The position numbers were made by a program, and so were the translations under genes. From Streptomyces sp. NBC_01288 (GTDB lineage: Bacteria; Actinomycetota; Actinomycetes; Streptomycetales; Streptomycetaceae): DNA of 64,000 bases. The stretch is from contig NZ_CP108427.1 in the NCBI RefSeq assembly GCF_035982055.1, positions 6,943,001-7,007,000 on the forward strand. The letters are read 5' to 3'. Below are positions 30,495-38,233 of this stretch, piece by piece (the first letter of the stretch is position 1; each line of letters opens with the position of its first letter). A model generated the notes under the pieces. That model did not search any database and was not told the origin of the DNA. It saw only the letters and a program-made list of their open reading frames with translations.

Positions 30495-31652
30495 GTGACC
30501 GCGTCCAACGCGTCCACCGGAAAAGGACCGTCGTCCCGCAGCGAAGGGCCGTCCTGCGGGGTCGATCCGCTGGCCGGGCTGCGCGCGGCGGACGATCCGC
30601 CCTGGGACGTGTATCTCACCGGCACCGTCTTCCTCGACATCATCTTCACCGGGCTCGAATCCGCCCCGGTGCGCGGCACCGAGTCCTGGGCGCGTGGGAT
30701 GGGGTCCAGTCCGGGTGGCGTGGCGAACATGGCCACCGCGCTGGCCCGCCTCGGGCTGCGGACCTCCCTTGCCGCGGCCTTCGGTGACGACCACTACGGC
30801 GAGTACTGCTGGGACGCGTTGCAACAGGGCGAGGGCATCGACCTCTCCGCCTCCCGGACCGTGCCCGGTTGGCATTCGCCGGTCACCGTGTCGATGGCCT
30901 ACGAGGGCGAGCGCACGATGGTGTCCCATGGTCACGAGCCGCCCCCGGAGGTCGTGTTCGGGCAAGGGGGCGCACCTGACTGCCCGCCACGCGCGCGTGC
31001 CGCCGTCGCCTCGCTCACCCCCGGCAAGCAGGCCCCCTGGGTCGCGCAGGCCGCGAGCGAGGGCACCCGGATCTTCGCCGACGTCGGCTGGGACGACACC
31101 GGCGCCTGGGACCTCGCCGGACTCGCCGACCTCGCGCACTGCGAGGCGTTCCTGCCGAACGCCGAGGAAGCCATGCGCTACACCGGCGCCGACTGCCCCC
31201 GCGCCGCCGCCCACGCGCTCACCGAACACGTACCCCTCGCCGTCGTCACCCTCGGCGCGGACGGCGCCTACGCGGTCGACCGCCGTACCGGAGAGTCCGC
31301 CGAGGTCCCGGCGATCGCCGTCGAGGCCCTCGACCCCACCGGCGCGGGCGATGTCTTCGTGGCCGGTTTCGTCACCGGCACCCTGGCCGGCTGGCCGCTG
31401 GCCGACCGGCTCGCCTTCGCCGGGCTCACCGCCGCCCTCTCCGTCCAGGAGTTCGGCGGCTCCCTCTCCGCGCCGGGCTGGTCAGAGCTCGGCGCCTGGT
31501 GGCGCAAGGTGCAGTCGGTCGAGGGCCAGGACCCGACGGCCCTGCGCCGGTACGCGTTCCTGGCGGGACTCGTACCGGAGGAGCAGGGCAGCGGCAGCCC
31601 GTGGCCGTTGCGGCGGGCGGTGCCGACGATCGGGTTCGGCCGGTCGGCCTAG
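30495..31652 (+). CDS. PfkB-family carbohydrate kinase
   Basis: A 385-residue ribokinase-like sugar kinase. An N-terminal GTVFLDIIFTGLE strand and SSPGGVANMATALARLG form the PfkB first signature. The second signature, DPTGAGDVFVAGF near residue 280, carries the catalytic Asp and anion hole. The substrate is unknown. It may belong to the neighbouring sugar-acid genes, for example phosphorylating 2-keto-3-deoxy acids, but the 465-base gap of repeats argues against simple operon membership. GTG 30495 has AGGGAG upstream. Confidence 0.85.
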   Translation: MTASNASTGKGPSSRSEGPSCGVDPLAGLRAADDPPWDVYLTGTVFLDIIFTGLESAPVRGTESWARGMGSSPGGVANMATALARLGLRTSLAAAFGDDHYGEYCWDALQQGEGIDLSASRTVPGWHSPVTVSMAYEGERTMVSHGHEPPPEVVFGQGGAPDCPPRARAAVASLTPGKQAPWVAQAASEGTRIFADVGWDDTGAWDLAGLADLAHCEAFLPNAEEAMRYTGADCPRAAAHALTEHVPLAVVTLGADGAYAVDRRTGESAEVPAIAVEALDPTGAGDVFVAGFVTGTLAGWPLADRLAFAGLTAALSVQEFGGSLSAPGWSELGAWWRKVQSVEGQDPTALRRYAFLAGLVPEEQGSGSPWPLRRAVPTIGFGRSA

Positions 31653-31720
31653 GCACGGTGATGAGCGGCGATGAGGGTCAATGAGGGGCGTGGCGGCCGG
31701 GCACTCGTCGCCTGCCTCGC

Positions 31721-31752
31721 AGTCCCGCAGTCCCGCAGTCCCGTAGTCCCGG
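31721..31752. repeat. Four tandem AGTCCCGN units
   Basis: AGTCCCGC twice, then AGTCCCGT and AGTCCCGG, in direct succession between the PfkB gene and the convergent FAD-subunit gene. A simple microsatellite-like 8-base repeat. Confidence 0.8.
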
Positions 31753-31768
31753 AGGCGAACCGTTCCGC

Positions 31769-32494
31769 TCAGCGGGCTCCCGCACGCTCCAGCACACCGG
31801 TGACCTCTTCCCGTACCGCCTCGAAGACCGCCTCGGGCAAGGTGCCGAGCGGTGTCAGCGCCAGGGCGCCGAGGACCCGGGCGGCGTCCGTGCCGTAGGG
31901 AACGGTCTCGCTGAGCACGTCGTAGCCGTCACGGACCGCGACCCGCAGGACGCGCGCTTCCGTGCCCTCCGCCGCTCCCACCGCCACCGCCACCACGAAC
32001 GGGACCTCGCCCCTCAGCACACCGGTCAGCTTGCGATAGCCGCTGGCGACCGGCTCGGGCCAGCGCAGGCTCAACAGCACCGGCCGCTTCGCGAGCAGCT
32101 CGGCGAGGTCGGTCTCGACGGGACCGTCCGGTTCCAGGACCACCGGGCGGGCGTCCAGCACCAGTGCGGCGGGGAGGAGACAGCGCAGCGTGCTGCCGAC
32201 GATGTTGCCGCCGACGGTCGCGGTCCGGCGTACGGCCCCGGTTCCGACGCCCGCCGCGGCCCGCCGCAGCACCTCGGGCACCCGCTCGTCTATCTCGTGC
32301 AGCAGTACCGCCGCGCCCAGCGTCCCGTCCCCGATCACCTTCGCCTCGGGCAGCTCCCGCAGGGACACCGCCTGCTCGGGGAACCCGTCCCGTTGCCAGG
32401 AGGCCCACACAAGCGTCGCCCCGCCGACGGGCACCGCCCCCTCGACCAGGCACTCCTGTGCTTCGGACACGGACGTGGGCAGACGCACGAACAC
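31769..32494 (-). CDS. FAD-binding subunit of a xanthine/CO dehydrogenase-type complex (orphan)
   Basis: A 241-residue protein like the medium (FAD) subunit of molybdenum hydroxylases. It has AVPVGGATLVW, which replaces the usual AGGT FAD loop, and GTGAVRRTATVGGNIVGS, which matches the RNRATIGGN FAD motif. It is shorter than the usual 270-300 residues. No molybdopterin or 2Fe-2S subunit gene is nearby, so it may be an orphan or partner with subunits elsewhere. GTG 32494 is chosen at the start of similarity (FVRLPTSVSEAQ); its ribosome-binding site is weak. Confidence 0.75.
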   Translation of the reverse strand: MFVRLPTSVSEAQECLVEGAVPVGGATLVWASWQRDGFPEQAVSLRELPEAKVIGDGTLGAAVLLHEIDERVPEVLRRAAAGVGTGAVRRTATVGGNIVGSTLRCLLPAALVLDARPVVLEPDGPVETDLAELLAKRPVLLSLRWPEPVASGYRKLTGVLRGEVPFVVAVAVGAAEGTEARVLRVAVRDGYDVLSETVPYGTDAARVLGALALTPLGTLPEAVFEAVREEVTGVLERAGAR

Positions 32495-32819
32495 AGCGGC
32501 CGACCTGCTTTCCCTGTACGGCCCGGCGGTGGGAGCCACGGCCCACCGGCCGGATCTCCTGCTGACACTTGGCTGACCCAGCACATTGTCCGTACAAGCG
32601 AGGGGGCGCGAACAGGGCTCACGGCGGCACCCCGCGCGCCTCCTCTGCGCCGGACACGCTCCCGGGGCAAGCCGGGACGGGTTCGGATTTCGTGGCCCGA
32701 CGGTCACCGAAAAGCCCTACGGCGTTGTCAGTGGCCCGGCGTACCCTGGAATCACCAGGCCGCCCTTGTGGCGGGCGAGTCTTTTCGAGGAGGACGAGCA
32801 AGGCCTACAGAGCCGGCCC
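32495..32819. other. Divergent intergenic region upstream of phoH
   Basis: 325 bases between the FAD-subunit gene and phoH. A weak candidate promoter for phoH is TTGTCA (32725-32730) and TGGAAT (32747-32752), 16 bases apart. CGAGGAGGACGAGC near 32786 is not spaced for the phoH start. No credible gene was found here. Confidence 0.4.
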
Positions 32820-34946
32820 ATGACTCAGACACCCACAGCTCACACCCCCGCGCAGGAGCAGGCGAAGGCACGGTTCACCGTCCCCGCCCAGCATCCGATG
32901 GTCACCGTCCTGGGGTCCGGAGACGCCCTCCTGCGCGTGATCGAGAAGGCCTTCCCGGCGGCCGACATCCACGTCCGGGGCAATGAGATCAGCGCGGTCG
33001 GCGACGCCCGCCAAGTCGCCCTCGTCCAGCGCCTGTTCGACGAGATGATGCTGGTGCTGCGCACCGGGCAGCCGATGACGGAGGACGCGGTGGAACGCTC
33101 GATCGCCATGCTGCGGGCGAGTGAGAACGGGGATGGTCCCGAGGAGACACCGGCCGAGGTGCTCACCCAGAACATCCTGTCCTCGCGAGGCCGCACGATC
33201 CGCCCCAAGACCCTCAACCAGAAGCGGTACGTCGACGCGATCGACAAGAACACGATCGTCTTCGGCATCGGCCCCGCCGGCACCGGCAAGACCTACCTCG
33301 CCATGGCCAAGGCGGTCCAGGCCCTCCAGGCCAAGCAGGTCAGCAGGATCATCCTGACCCGCCCCGCGGTCGAGGCGGGCGAGCGGCTGGGCTTCCTCCC
33401 GGGCACCCTCTACGAAAAGATCGACCCGTACCTGCGCCCCCTGTACGACGCGCTGCACGACATGCTCGACCCGGAGTCGATCCCGAAGCTGATGGCGGCG
33501 GGCACGATCGAGGTGGCACCGCTGGCCTACATGCGTGGGCGTGCGCAGCCTGTCTTCACGAACGTCCTCACGCCGGACGGTTGGCGTCCTATCGGCGACC
33601 TTGAGGTCGGTGACCTGGTCATCGGTTCGAACGGTGAGCCGACCCCAATCCTCGGCGTGTATCCGCAGGGCGAGAAGGACATCTACCGCGTCAGCGCCCA
33701 GGACGGTTCCTGGACCCTGTGCTGCGGCGAGCACCTGTGGACGGTCCGCACGGCTTCGGACAAGCGCCGCGACAAGCCGTGGCGGGTCCTGGAGACCCAG
33801 GAGATGATCGGCAACCTGCGGGCGGCCCACACTCGCCGGTACGAGCTGCCCATGCTCACGGCACCGGTCTGCTTCCCTGAGCGTGAGGTCCCGATGGATC
33901 CGTACGCACTGGGACTGCTGCTGGGTGACGGCTGCCTCACGGGCTCGACGACTCCATCCTTCTCGACGGAGGATCGCGAGCTGGCCGAGGCGCTGGAAGA
34001 CGCGCTGCCCGGTGTCACCGTGCGGCACAGGGCCGGACCCGACTACGTCCTCAACCGGATCAAGACCCCTGGTGACGTGGTCACCTTGGAGAACCCGGTC
34101 ACACGGGTTCTGCGCGAGCTGGATCTGCTGCGCACCCGCTCGCACACCAAGTTCGTCCCGGACGACTACCTGTACAACACCGCCGACGTACGACTGGCTG
34201 TTCTCCAAGGACTGCTGGATTCCGATGGCGGACCGGTCACCCAGGCCGACAGCACCTGCCGAATCCAGTACTCGACTGCGTCGATCCTTCTGCGCGACGA
34301 CATCATCGCCCTGGTCCAGTCGCTGGGTGGCGTCGCCTACACGCGCCGTCGTCCTGCCGAAGGCCGCAAACAGGGCACGGTCCTGGCAGCCCACCGCTAT
34401 GACACCCATGTCGTGGACATCCGCCTCCCCGAAGGCATCGAACCCTTCCGCCTCGCCCGCAAGCGCGACGAGTACCACGTGGCCGGAGGCGGCGGACGCC
34501 CGATGCGGTTCATCGACAGCATCGAGCCCGCGGGCACGGAGGAGACCGTCTGCATCCAGGTGGCGGCCGAGGACTCGCTGTACGTCACCCAGGACTACCT
34601 GCTGACGCACAACACGCTCAACGACGCCTTCATCATCCTGGACGAGGCCCAGAACACGAGCCCCGAGCAGATGAAGATGTTCCTCACCCGGCTCGGTTTC
34701 GAGTCGAAGATCGTGATCACCGGTGACGTGACGCAGGTCGACCTGCCGAGCGGCACGAAGTCGGGGCTGCGGCAGGTGCAGGACATCCTGGAGGGGCTCG
34801 ACGAGGTGCACTTCTCCCGCCTGTCGTCGGCGGACGTCGTCCGGCACAAGCTGGTCGGCCGTATCGTCGACGCGTACGAGCAGTACGACAGCGAGAACGG
34901 TACGGAGAACGGCACCCACAAGGGTGCCCGTGACAAGCGGAAGTAG
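32820..34946 (+). CDS. phoH: PhoH-family ATPase precursor containing an in-frame intein
   Basis: A 708-residue precursor; without the intein it is 351 residues, the normal PhoH length. The extein has Walker A GPAGTGKT at 151-158, LTRPAVEAGERLGFLPG after it, and Walker B FIILDEAQN at 604-612. An intein of 357 residues (242-598) interrupts MRGR/TLNDAF just before Walker B, a conserved, functionally critical site. Without splicing the ATPase core would be split. PhoH1 proteins lie next to ybeY and are linked to RNA metabolism; the exact role is unsettled. The ATG at 32820 opens the phoH-ybeY-CNNM-yjbR set, with gaps of 12 bases (to ybeY) and 32 bases (to the CNNM gene) and a final 4-base overlap, as also known from mycobacteria. 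Confidence 0.93.
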   Translation: MTQTPTAHTPAQEQAKARFTVPAQHPMVTVLGSGDALLRVIEKAFPAADIHVRGNEISAVGDARQVALVQRLFDEMMLVLRTGQPMTEDAVERSIAMLRASENGDGPEETPAEVLTQNILSSRGRTIRPKTLNQKRYVDAIDKNTIVFGIGPAGTGKTYLAMAKAVQALQAKQVSRIILTRPAVEAGERLGFLPGTLYEKIDPYLRPLYDALHDMLDPESIPKLMAAGTIEVAPLAYMRGRAQPVFTNVLTPDGWRPIGDLEVGDLVIGSNGEPTPILGVYPQGEKDIYRVSAQDGSWTLCCGEHLWTVRTASDKRRDKPWRVLETQEMIGNLRAAHTRRYELPMLTAPVCFPEREVPMDPYALGLLLGDGCLTGSTTPSFSTEDRELAEALEDALPGVTVRHRAGPDYVLNRIKTPGDVVTLENPVTRVLRELDLLRTRSHTKFVPDDYLYNTADVRLAVLQGLLDSDGGPVTQADSTCRIQYSTASILLRDDIIALVQSLGGVAYTRRRPAEGRKQGTVLAAHRYDTHVVDIRLPEGIEPFRLARKRDEYHVAGGGGRPMRFIDSIEPAGTEETVCIQVAAEDSLYVTQDYLLTHNTLNDAFIILDEAQNTSPEQMKMFLTRLGFESKIVITGDVTQVDLPSGTKSGLRQVQDILEGLDEVHFSRLSSADVVRHKLVGRIVDAYEQYDSENGTENGTHKGARDKRK
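33543..34613 (+). other. Intein in PhoH, class 3-like, with LAGLIDADG endonuclease motifs
   Basis: 357 codons in frame. Intein residue 1 is Ala (AQPVFTNVLTPDGW) instead of Cys or Ser. The block B region reads CCGEHLW with His64 and Trp66. Block F has Cys337 in TVCIQV. The intein ends DYLLTHN and is followed by Thr at +1. This Trp/Cys/Thr set with Ala1 is the signature of class 3 inteins, which start splicing from the block F Cys. The central part has two DOD endonuclease motifs, LGLLLGDGCL (123-132) and LQGLLDSDGG (221-230), both with their acidic residues, so the homing endonuclease may be active. Confidence 0.92.
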
Positions 34947-34958
34947 ATCAGCACGACC

Positions 34959-35456
34959 ATGTCGATCGACGTCAACAACGAGTCCGGAACCGAGGTCGAC
35001 GAGCAGGCGATCCTCGACATCGCCCGCTACGCCCTCGCGCGGATGCGCATCCACCCGCTCTCCGAGCTCTCGGTGATCGTCGTGGACGAGGACGCCATGG
35101 AGCAGCTCCACATCCAGTGGATGGACCTGCCCGGGCCGACCGATGTCATGTCCTTCCCGATGGACGAGCTGCGTCCGCCGAGCAAGGACGACGAGGAGAC
35201 TCCGCAGGGGCTCCTCGGTGACATCGTGCTGTGCCCGGAGGTCGCCACGAAGCAGGGGGCCGAGGCCGAGACGCAGCACACCATGGACGAGGAGCTCCAA
35301 CTCCTCACCGTCCACGGTGTGTTGCACCTCCTCGGCTACGACCACGAGGAGCCGGACGAGAAGGCCGAGATGTTCGGCCTCCAGGCCGCCATCGTGGACG
35401 GCTGGCGCGCGGAGAAGGGCGTCGACGGCCCCTCTCCGGCTCCGACGGTCTCCTAG
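34959..35456 (+). CDS. ybeY: Endoribonuclease YbeY
   Basis: A 165-residue single-zinc RNase involved in 16S rRNA 3' maturation and ribosome quality control. The zinc motif HGVLHLLGYDH lies near the C-terminus, and GPTDVMSFPMDE precedes it. It starts 12 bases after phoH. The phoH-ybeY pair is one of the most conserved bacterial gene pairs. ATG 34959 is used. Confidence 0.95.
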   Translation: MSIDVNNESGTEVDEQAILDIARYALARMRIHPLSELSVIVVDEDAMEQLHIQWMDLPGPTDVMSFPMDELRPPSKDDEETPQGLLGDIVLCPEVATKQGAEAETQHTMDEELQLLTVHGVLHLLGYDHEEPDEKAEMFGLQAAIVDGWRAEKGVDGPSPAPTVS

Positions 35457-35488
35457 GGCACGGGTTAGGGCACAGGTACGTACGCCTC

Positions 35489-36796
35489 ATGAGTCCTCAG
35501 ATCGTCGTCGGGGCCATCGCCCTTGTCGTTGTCGCCTGGCTCGCCGCCTGCGCGGAGGCGGGCCTCGCGCGCGTCTCCAGCTTCCGCGCCGAGGAGGCCG
35601 TACGGTCCGGCCGGCGCGGCAGCGCCAAGCTCGCGCAGGTCGCCGCCGACCCGACCCGCTACCTCAATGTCGCGCTGCTGGTCAGGGTGGTCTGCGAGAT
35701 GGCCGCCGCCGCGCTCGTCACCTACGAGTGCCTGCACGTGATCCACGGCACCGCGCCCGCGCTGCTCGCCGCGATCGGCGTCATGGTTCTCGTGTCGTAC
35801 GTCGCGGTGGGGGTCTCCCCGCGCACGATCGGGCGCCAGCACCCGCTGAACACGGCCACGGCGGCGGCGTACGTGCTGCTGCCGCTCGCGCGGATCATGG
35901 GCCCGATCCCGTATCTGCTGATCCTCATCGGCAACGTGCTCACCCCCGGAAAGGGCTTCCGGCGCGGTCCGTTCGCGTCCGAGGCCGAGCTGCGGGCGCT
36001 GGTGGACCTCGCCGAGAAGGAGTCGCTGATCGAGGACGAGGAGCGCCGGATGGTGCACTCGGTCTTCGAACTCGGCGACACCCTGGTCCGGGAAGTGATG
36101 GTGCCGAGGACCGACCTCGTCGTCATCGAGCGGTACAAGACGATCCGTCAGGCCCTCACCCTCGCGCTCCGCTCCGGCTTCTCACGGATCCCGGTGTCCG
36201 GGGAGAGCGAGGACGACATCGTCGGCATCGTGTACCTCAAGGACCTCGTCCGCAAGACGCACATCAGCCGCGACGCCGAGTCCGAACTCGTCTCGACGGC
36301 CATGCGGCCCGCGAGTTTCGTGCCGGACACCAAGAACGCCGGTGATCTGCTGCGCGAGATGCAGCAGGAGCGCAACCACGTCGCCGTCGTCATCGACGAG
36401 TACGGCGGCACGGCCGGCATCGTCACCATCGAGGACATCCTGGAGGAGATCGTCGGCGAGATCACCGACGAGTACGACCGGGAACTGCCTCCGGTGGAGG
36501 AACTGGGCGACGACCGCTACCGGGTCACCGCCCGCCTCGACATCGGCGACCTCGGCGAGCTGTACGGCTTCGAGGCCTACGACGACGAGGACGTGGAGAC
36601 GGTCGGGGGGCTGCTGGCGAAGGCCCTGGGCCGCGTCCCCATCGCCGGCGCCTCCTCGGTCGTGGAGCTGCCGGACGGGCGCGAACTGCGGCTGACGGCG
36701 GAGGCCTCGGCCGGCCGTAGGAACAAGATCGTGACGGTGCTGGTCGAGCCGGTGGTGCCGGGCGACCCGTCCGGGGAGGAGGCGAAGCCGGAGTGA
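35489..36796 (+). CDS. CNNM/CorC-type transporter with CBS pair (hemolysin-like)
   Basis: A 435-residue membrane protein. Residues about 1-150 are a DUF21 domain with three to four hydrophobic segments. A CBS pair follows (about 190-315, with REVMVPRTDLVVIE and VAVVIDEYGGTAGIVTIED). The C-terminal CorC_HlyC domain spans about 335-425. Relatives export Mg2+ or Co2+; the old hemolysin name is historical. It is the third gene of the phoH-ybeY operon. The stop overlaps the next start (GTGA). Confidence 0.9.
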   Translation: MSPQIVVGAIALVVVAWLAACAEAGLARVSSFRAEEAVRSGRRGSAKLAQVAADPTRYLNVALLVRVVCEMAAAALVTYECLHVIHGTAPALLAAIGVMVLVSYVAVGVSPRTIGRQHPLNTATAAAYVLLPLARIMGPIPYLLILIGNVLTPGKGFRRGPFASEAELRALVDLAEKESLIEDEERRMVHSVFELGDTLVREVMVPRTDLVVIERYKTIRQALTLALRSGFSRIPVSGESEDDIVGIVYLKDLVRKTHISRDAESELVSTAMRPASFVPDTKNAGDLLREMQQERNHVAVVIDEYGGTAGIVTIEDILEEIVGEITDEYDRELPPVEELGDDRYRVTARLDIGDLGELYGFEAYDDEDVETVGGLLAKALGRVPIAGASSVVELPDGRELRLTAEASAGRRNKIVTVLVEPVVPGDPSGEEAKPE

Positions 36797-37152
36797 GCCC
36801 CGAGGAACTGCGCGCGTTCTGCCTGTCGTTCAACGCGACGGTGGAGGACTTCCCGTTCAACCCGGACATGTCCGTCTTCAAGGTCCTGGGCAAGCTCTTC
36901 GCCCTGACCCGGCTGGACGCCCGCCCCCTCACGGTCAACCTCAAGTGCGACCCGGAGGACGCGATCCGGCTCCGGGAGAAGCACGAGGGGCTGATCATCC
37001 CCGGGTACCACATGAACAAGCGGCACTGGAACACGGTGACGGTGGACGGGGGACTCCCGGACCGGCTCCTCAAGGAACTGATCGAGGACTCGTACGACCT
37101 GGTCGTGGCCGGTCTGCCGAGGGCCGAGCGGCTGCGGCTCGACCGGCCGTAA
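36793..37152 (+). CDS. MmcQ/YjbR-family protein
   Basis: A 119-residue protein with the family pattern: VEDFPFNPDMSVFKVLGKLFAL, then NLKCDPEDAIRLRE, then PGYHMNKRHWNTV. The fold is known, with a CyaY-like DNA-binding surface proposed, but the role is not established. GTG 36793 overlaps the CNNM stop by 4 bases, implying translational coupling. Confidence 0.88.
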   Translation: MSPEELRAFCLSFNATVEDFPFNPDMSVFKVLGKLFALTRLDARPLTVNLKCDPEDAIRLREKHEGLIIPGYHMNKRHWNTVTVDGGLPDRLLKELIEDSYDLVVAGLPRAERLRLDRP

Positions 37153-37194
37153 AACCCGGTGAGCGACTGGTGAAGGCGTGTCAGAATCCGGCGT

Positions 37195-38229
37195 ATGGCT
37201 GCTGCTGTGCGATATCCGCGTCCTCTGCGCCCCGGTGACCGTGTCGGTGTCACGTCTCCGTCCAGCGGGGTCCCGGACGCGCTGCGCAAGCGCCTCGATG
37301 TCGCGGTCCGTGATGTCGAGGCGCGCGGGTACGAGGTCGTCGTCGGCCGGTGCATGGACGGGACGGGCCATGTCAGCGCCCCGGCCGGTGAGCGGGCCGC
37401 CGAGCTGATGGACATGCTCACCGACCCCGGCATCAGGGCCGTGGTTCCTCCGTGGGGCGGGGAGACCGCGATCGACCTGATGCCGTTGCTCGACTTCGAG
37501 CGGATCGGGCGCGCCGAACCGACCTGGGTGGTCGGCTACTCGGACATCTCGACCTTGCTCGCGCCGCTGACCCTGCTCACCGGGACCGCGACCGTGCACG
37601 GCAACTCCCTTATGGAGACGCCCTATCGGGCGCCCGAGGGGCTGCTGTGCTGGCTCGACGTCGTCGCGGCGGCGCAGGGCGAGCCGTTCACCCAGACCCC
37701 GCCGGGCCGTCATCGGAGCCCGGGCCGGGACGACTTCGTGGGTCACCCGGAGGTCCGGGACCTCACCCTCGACACCCCGGGGAGCTGGACCCGTCTCGAC
37801 GGTGACGGTGACGTCGACATCGAGGGCCGGCTGATCGGCGGCTGCGTCGAGACGCTGGCCAATCTCGCCGGGACGCCGTACCTGGACGTCGCCGCCTTCG
37901 CGCGGAGCGCGGCCCCCGAGGGGCTGCTCGTGTATGTCGAGGCCTGCGAGGACAACGCGTTCACCATCTGCCGGAACCTGCACGGCATGCGGCTGGCCGG
38001 GTTCTTCGACGCGGCGAACGCCGTGCTCGTCGGCCGGACCCACGCGCCCGACAGCCCCACGCTCACCCAGCACGAGGCCGTCATGGACGCGCTGGGACCG
38101 TTGGGCGTGCCGGTGGTCGCCGATGTCGAGTGCGGTCATGTCCCGCCGTATCTGCCGCTCGTGAACGGAGCGCGCGGCCGGGTCGTCCACACGGCCGCGC
38201 GCTCCGAACTCGTCCAGACCCTGGACTGA
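37195..38229 (+). CDS. LD-carboxypeptidase / MccF-like S66 peptidase
   Basis: A 344-residue cytosolic serine peptidase. The nucleophile Ser lies in VVGYSDISTLL, after the PPWGGE turn, and the late ECGHVPP supplies the His. Family S66 includes murein tetrapeptide LD-carboxypeptidase (cell-wall recycling) and MccF (hydrolysis of microcin C-like aminoacyl nucleotides). The region between RHRSPGRDDF and EGRLIGG is more MccF-like. Which role applies cannot be decided. ATG 37195 is used; the gene converges with the MFS gene 4 bases downstream. Confidence 0.85.
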   Translation: MAAAVRYPRPLRPGDRVGVTSPSSGVPDALRKRLDVAVRDVEARGYEVVVGRCMDGTGHVSAPAGERAAELMDMLTDPGIRAVVPPWGGETAIDLMPLLDFERIGRAEPTWVVGYSDISTLLAPLTLLTGTATVHGNSLMETPYRAPEGLLCWLDVVAAAQGEPFTQTPPGRHRSPGRDDFVGHPEVRDLTLDTPGSWTRLDGDGDVDIEGRLIGGCVETLANLAGTPYLDVAAFARSAAPEGLLVYVEACEDNAFTICRNLHGMRLAGFFDAANAVLVGRTHAPDSPTLTQHEAVMDALGPLGVPVVADVECGHVPPYLPLVNGARGRVVHTAARSELVQTLD

Positions 38230-38233
38230 CATC

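Noticed and set aside
32586..32819. In-frame upstream extension of phoH
   Set aside because: The extension is not conserved in PhoH and the ATG at 32820 begins the normal N-terminus.
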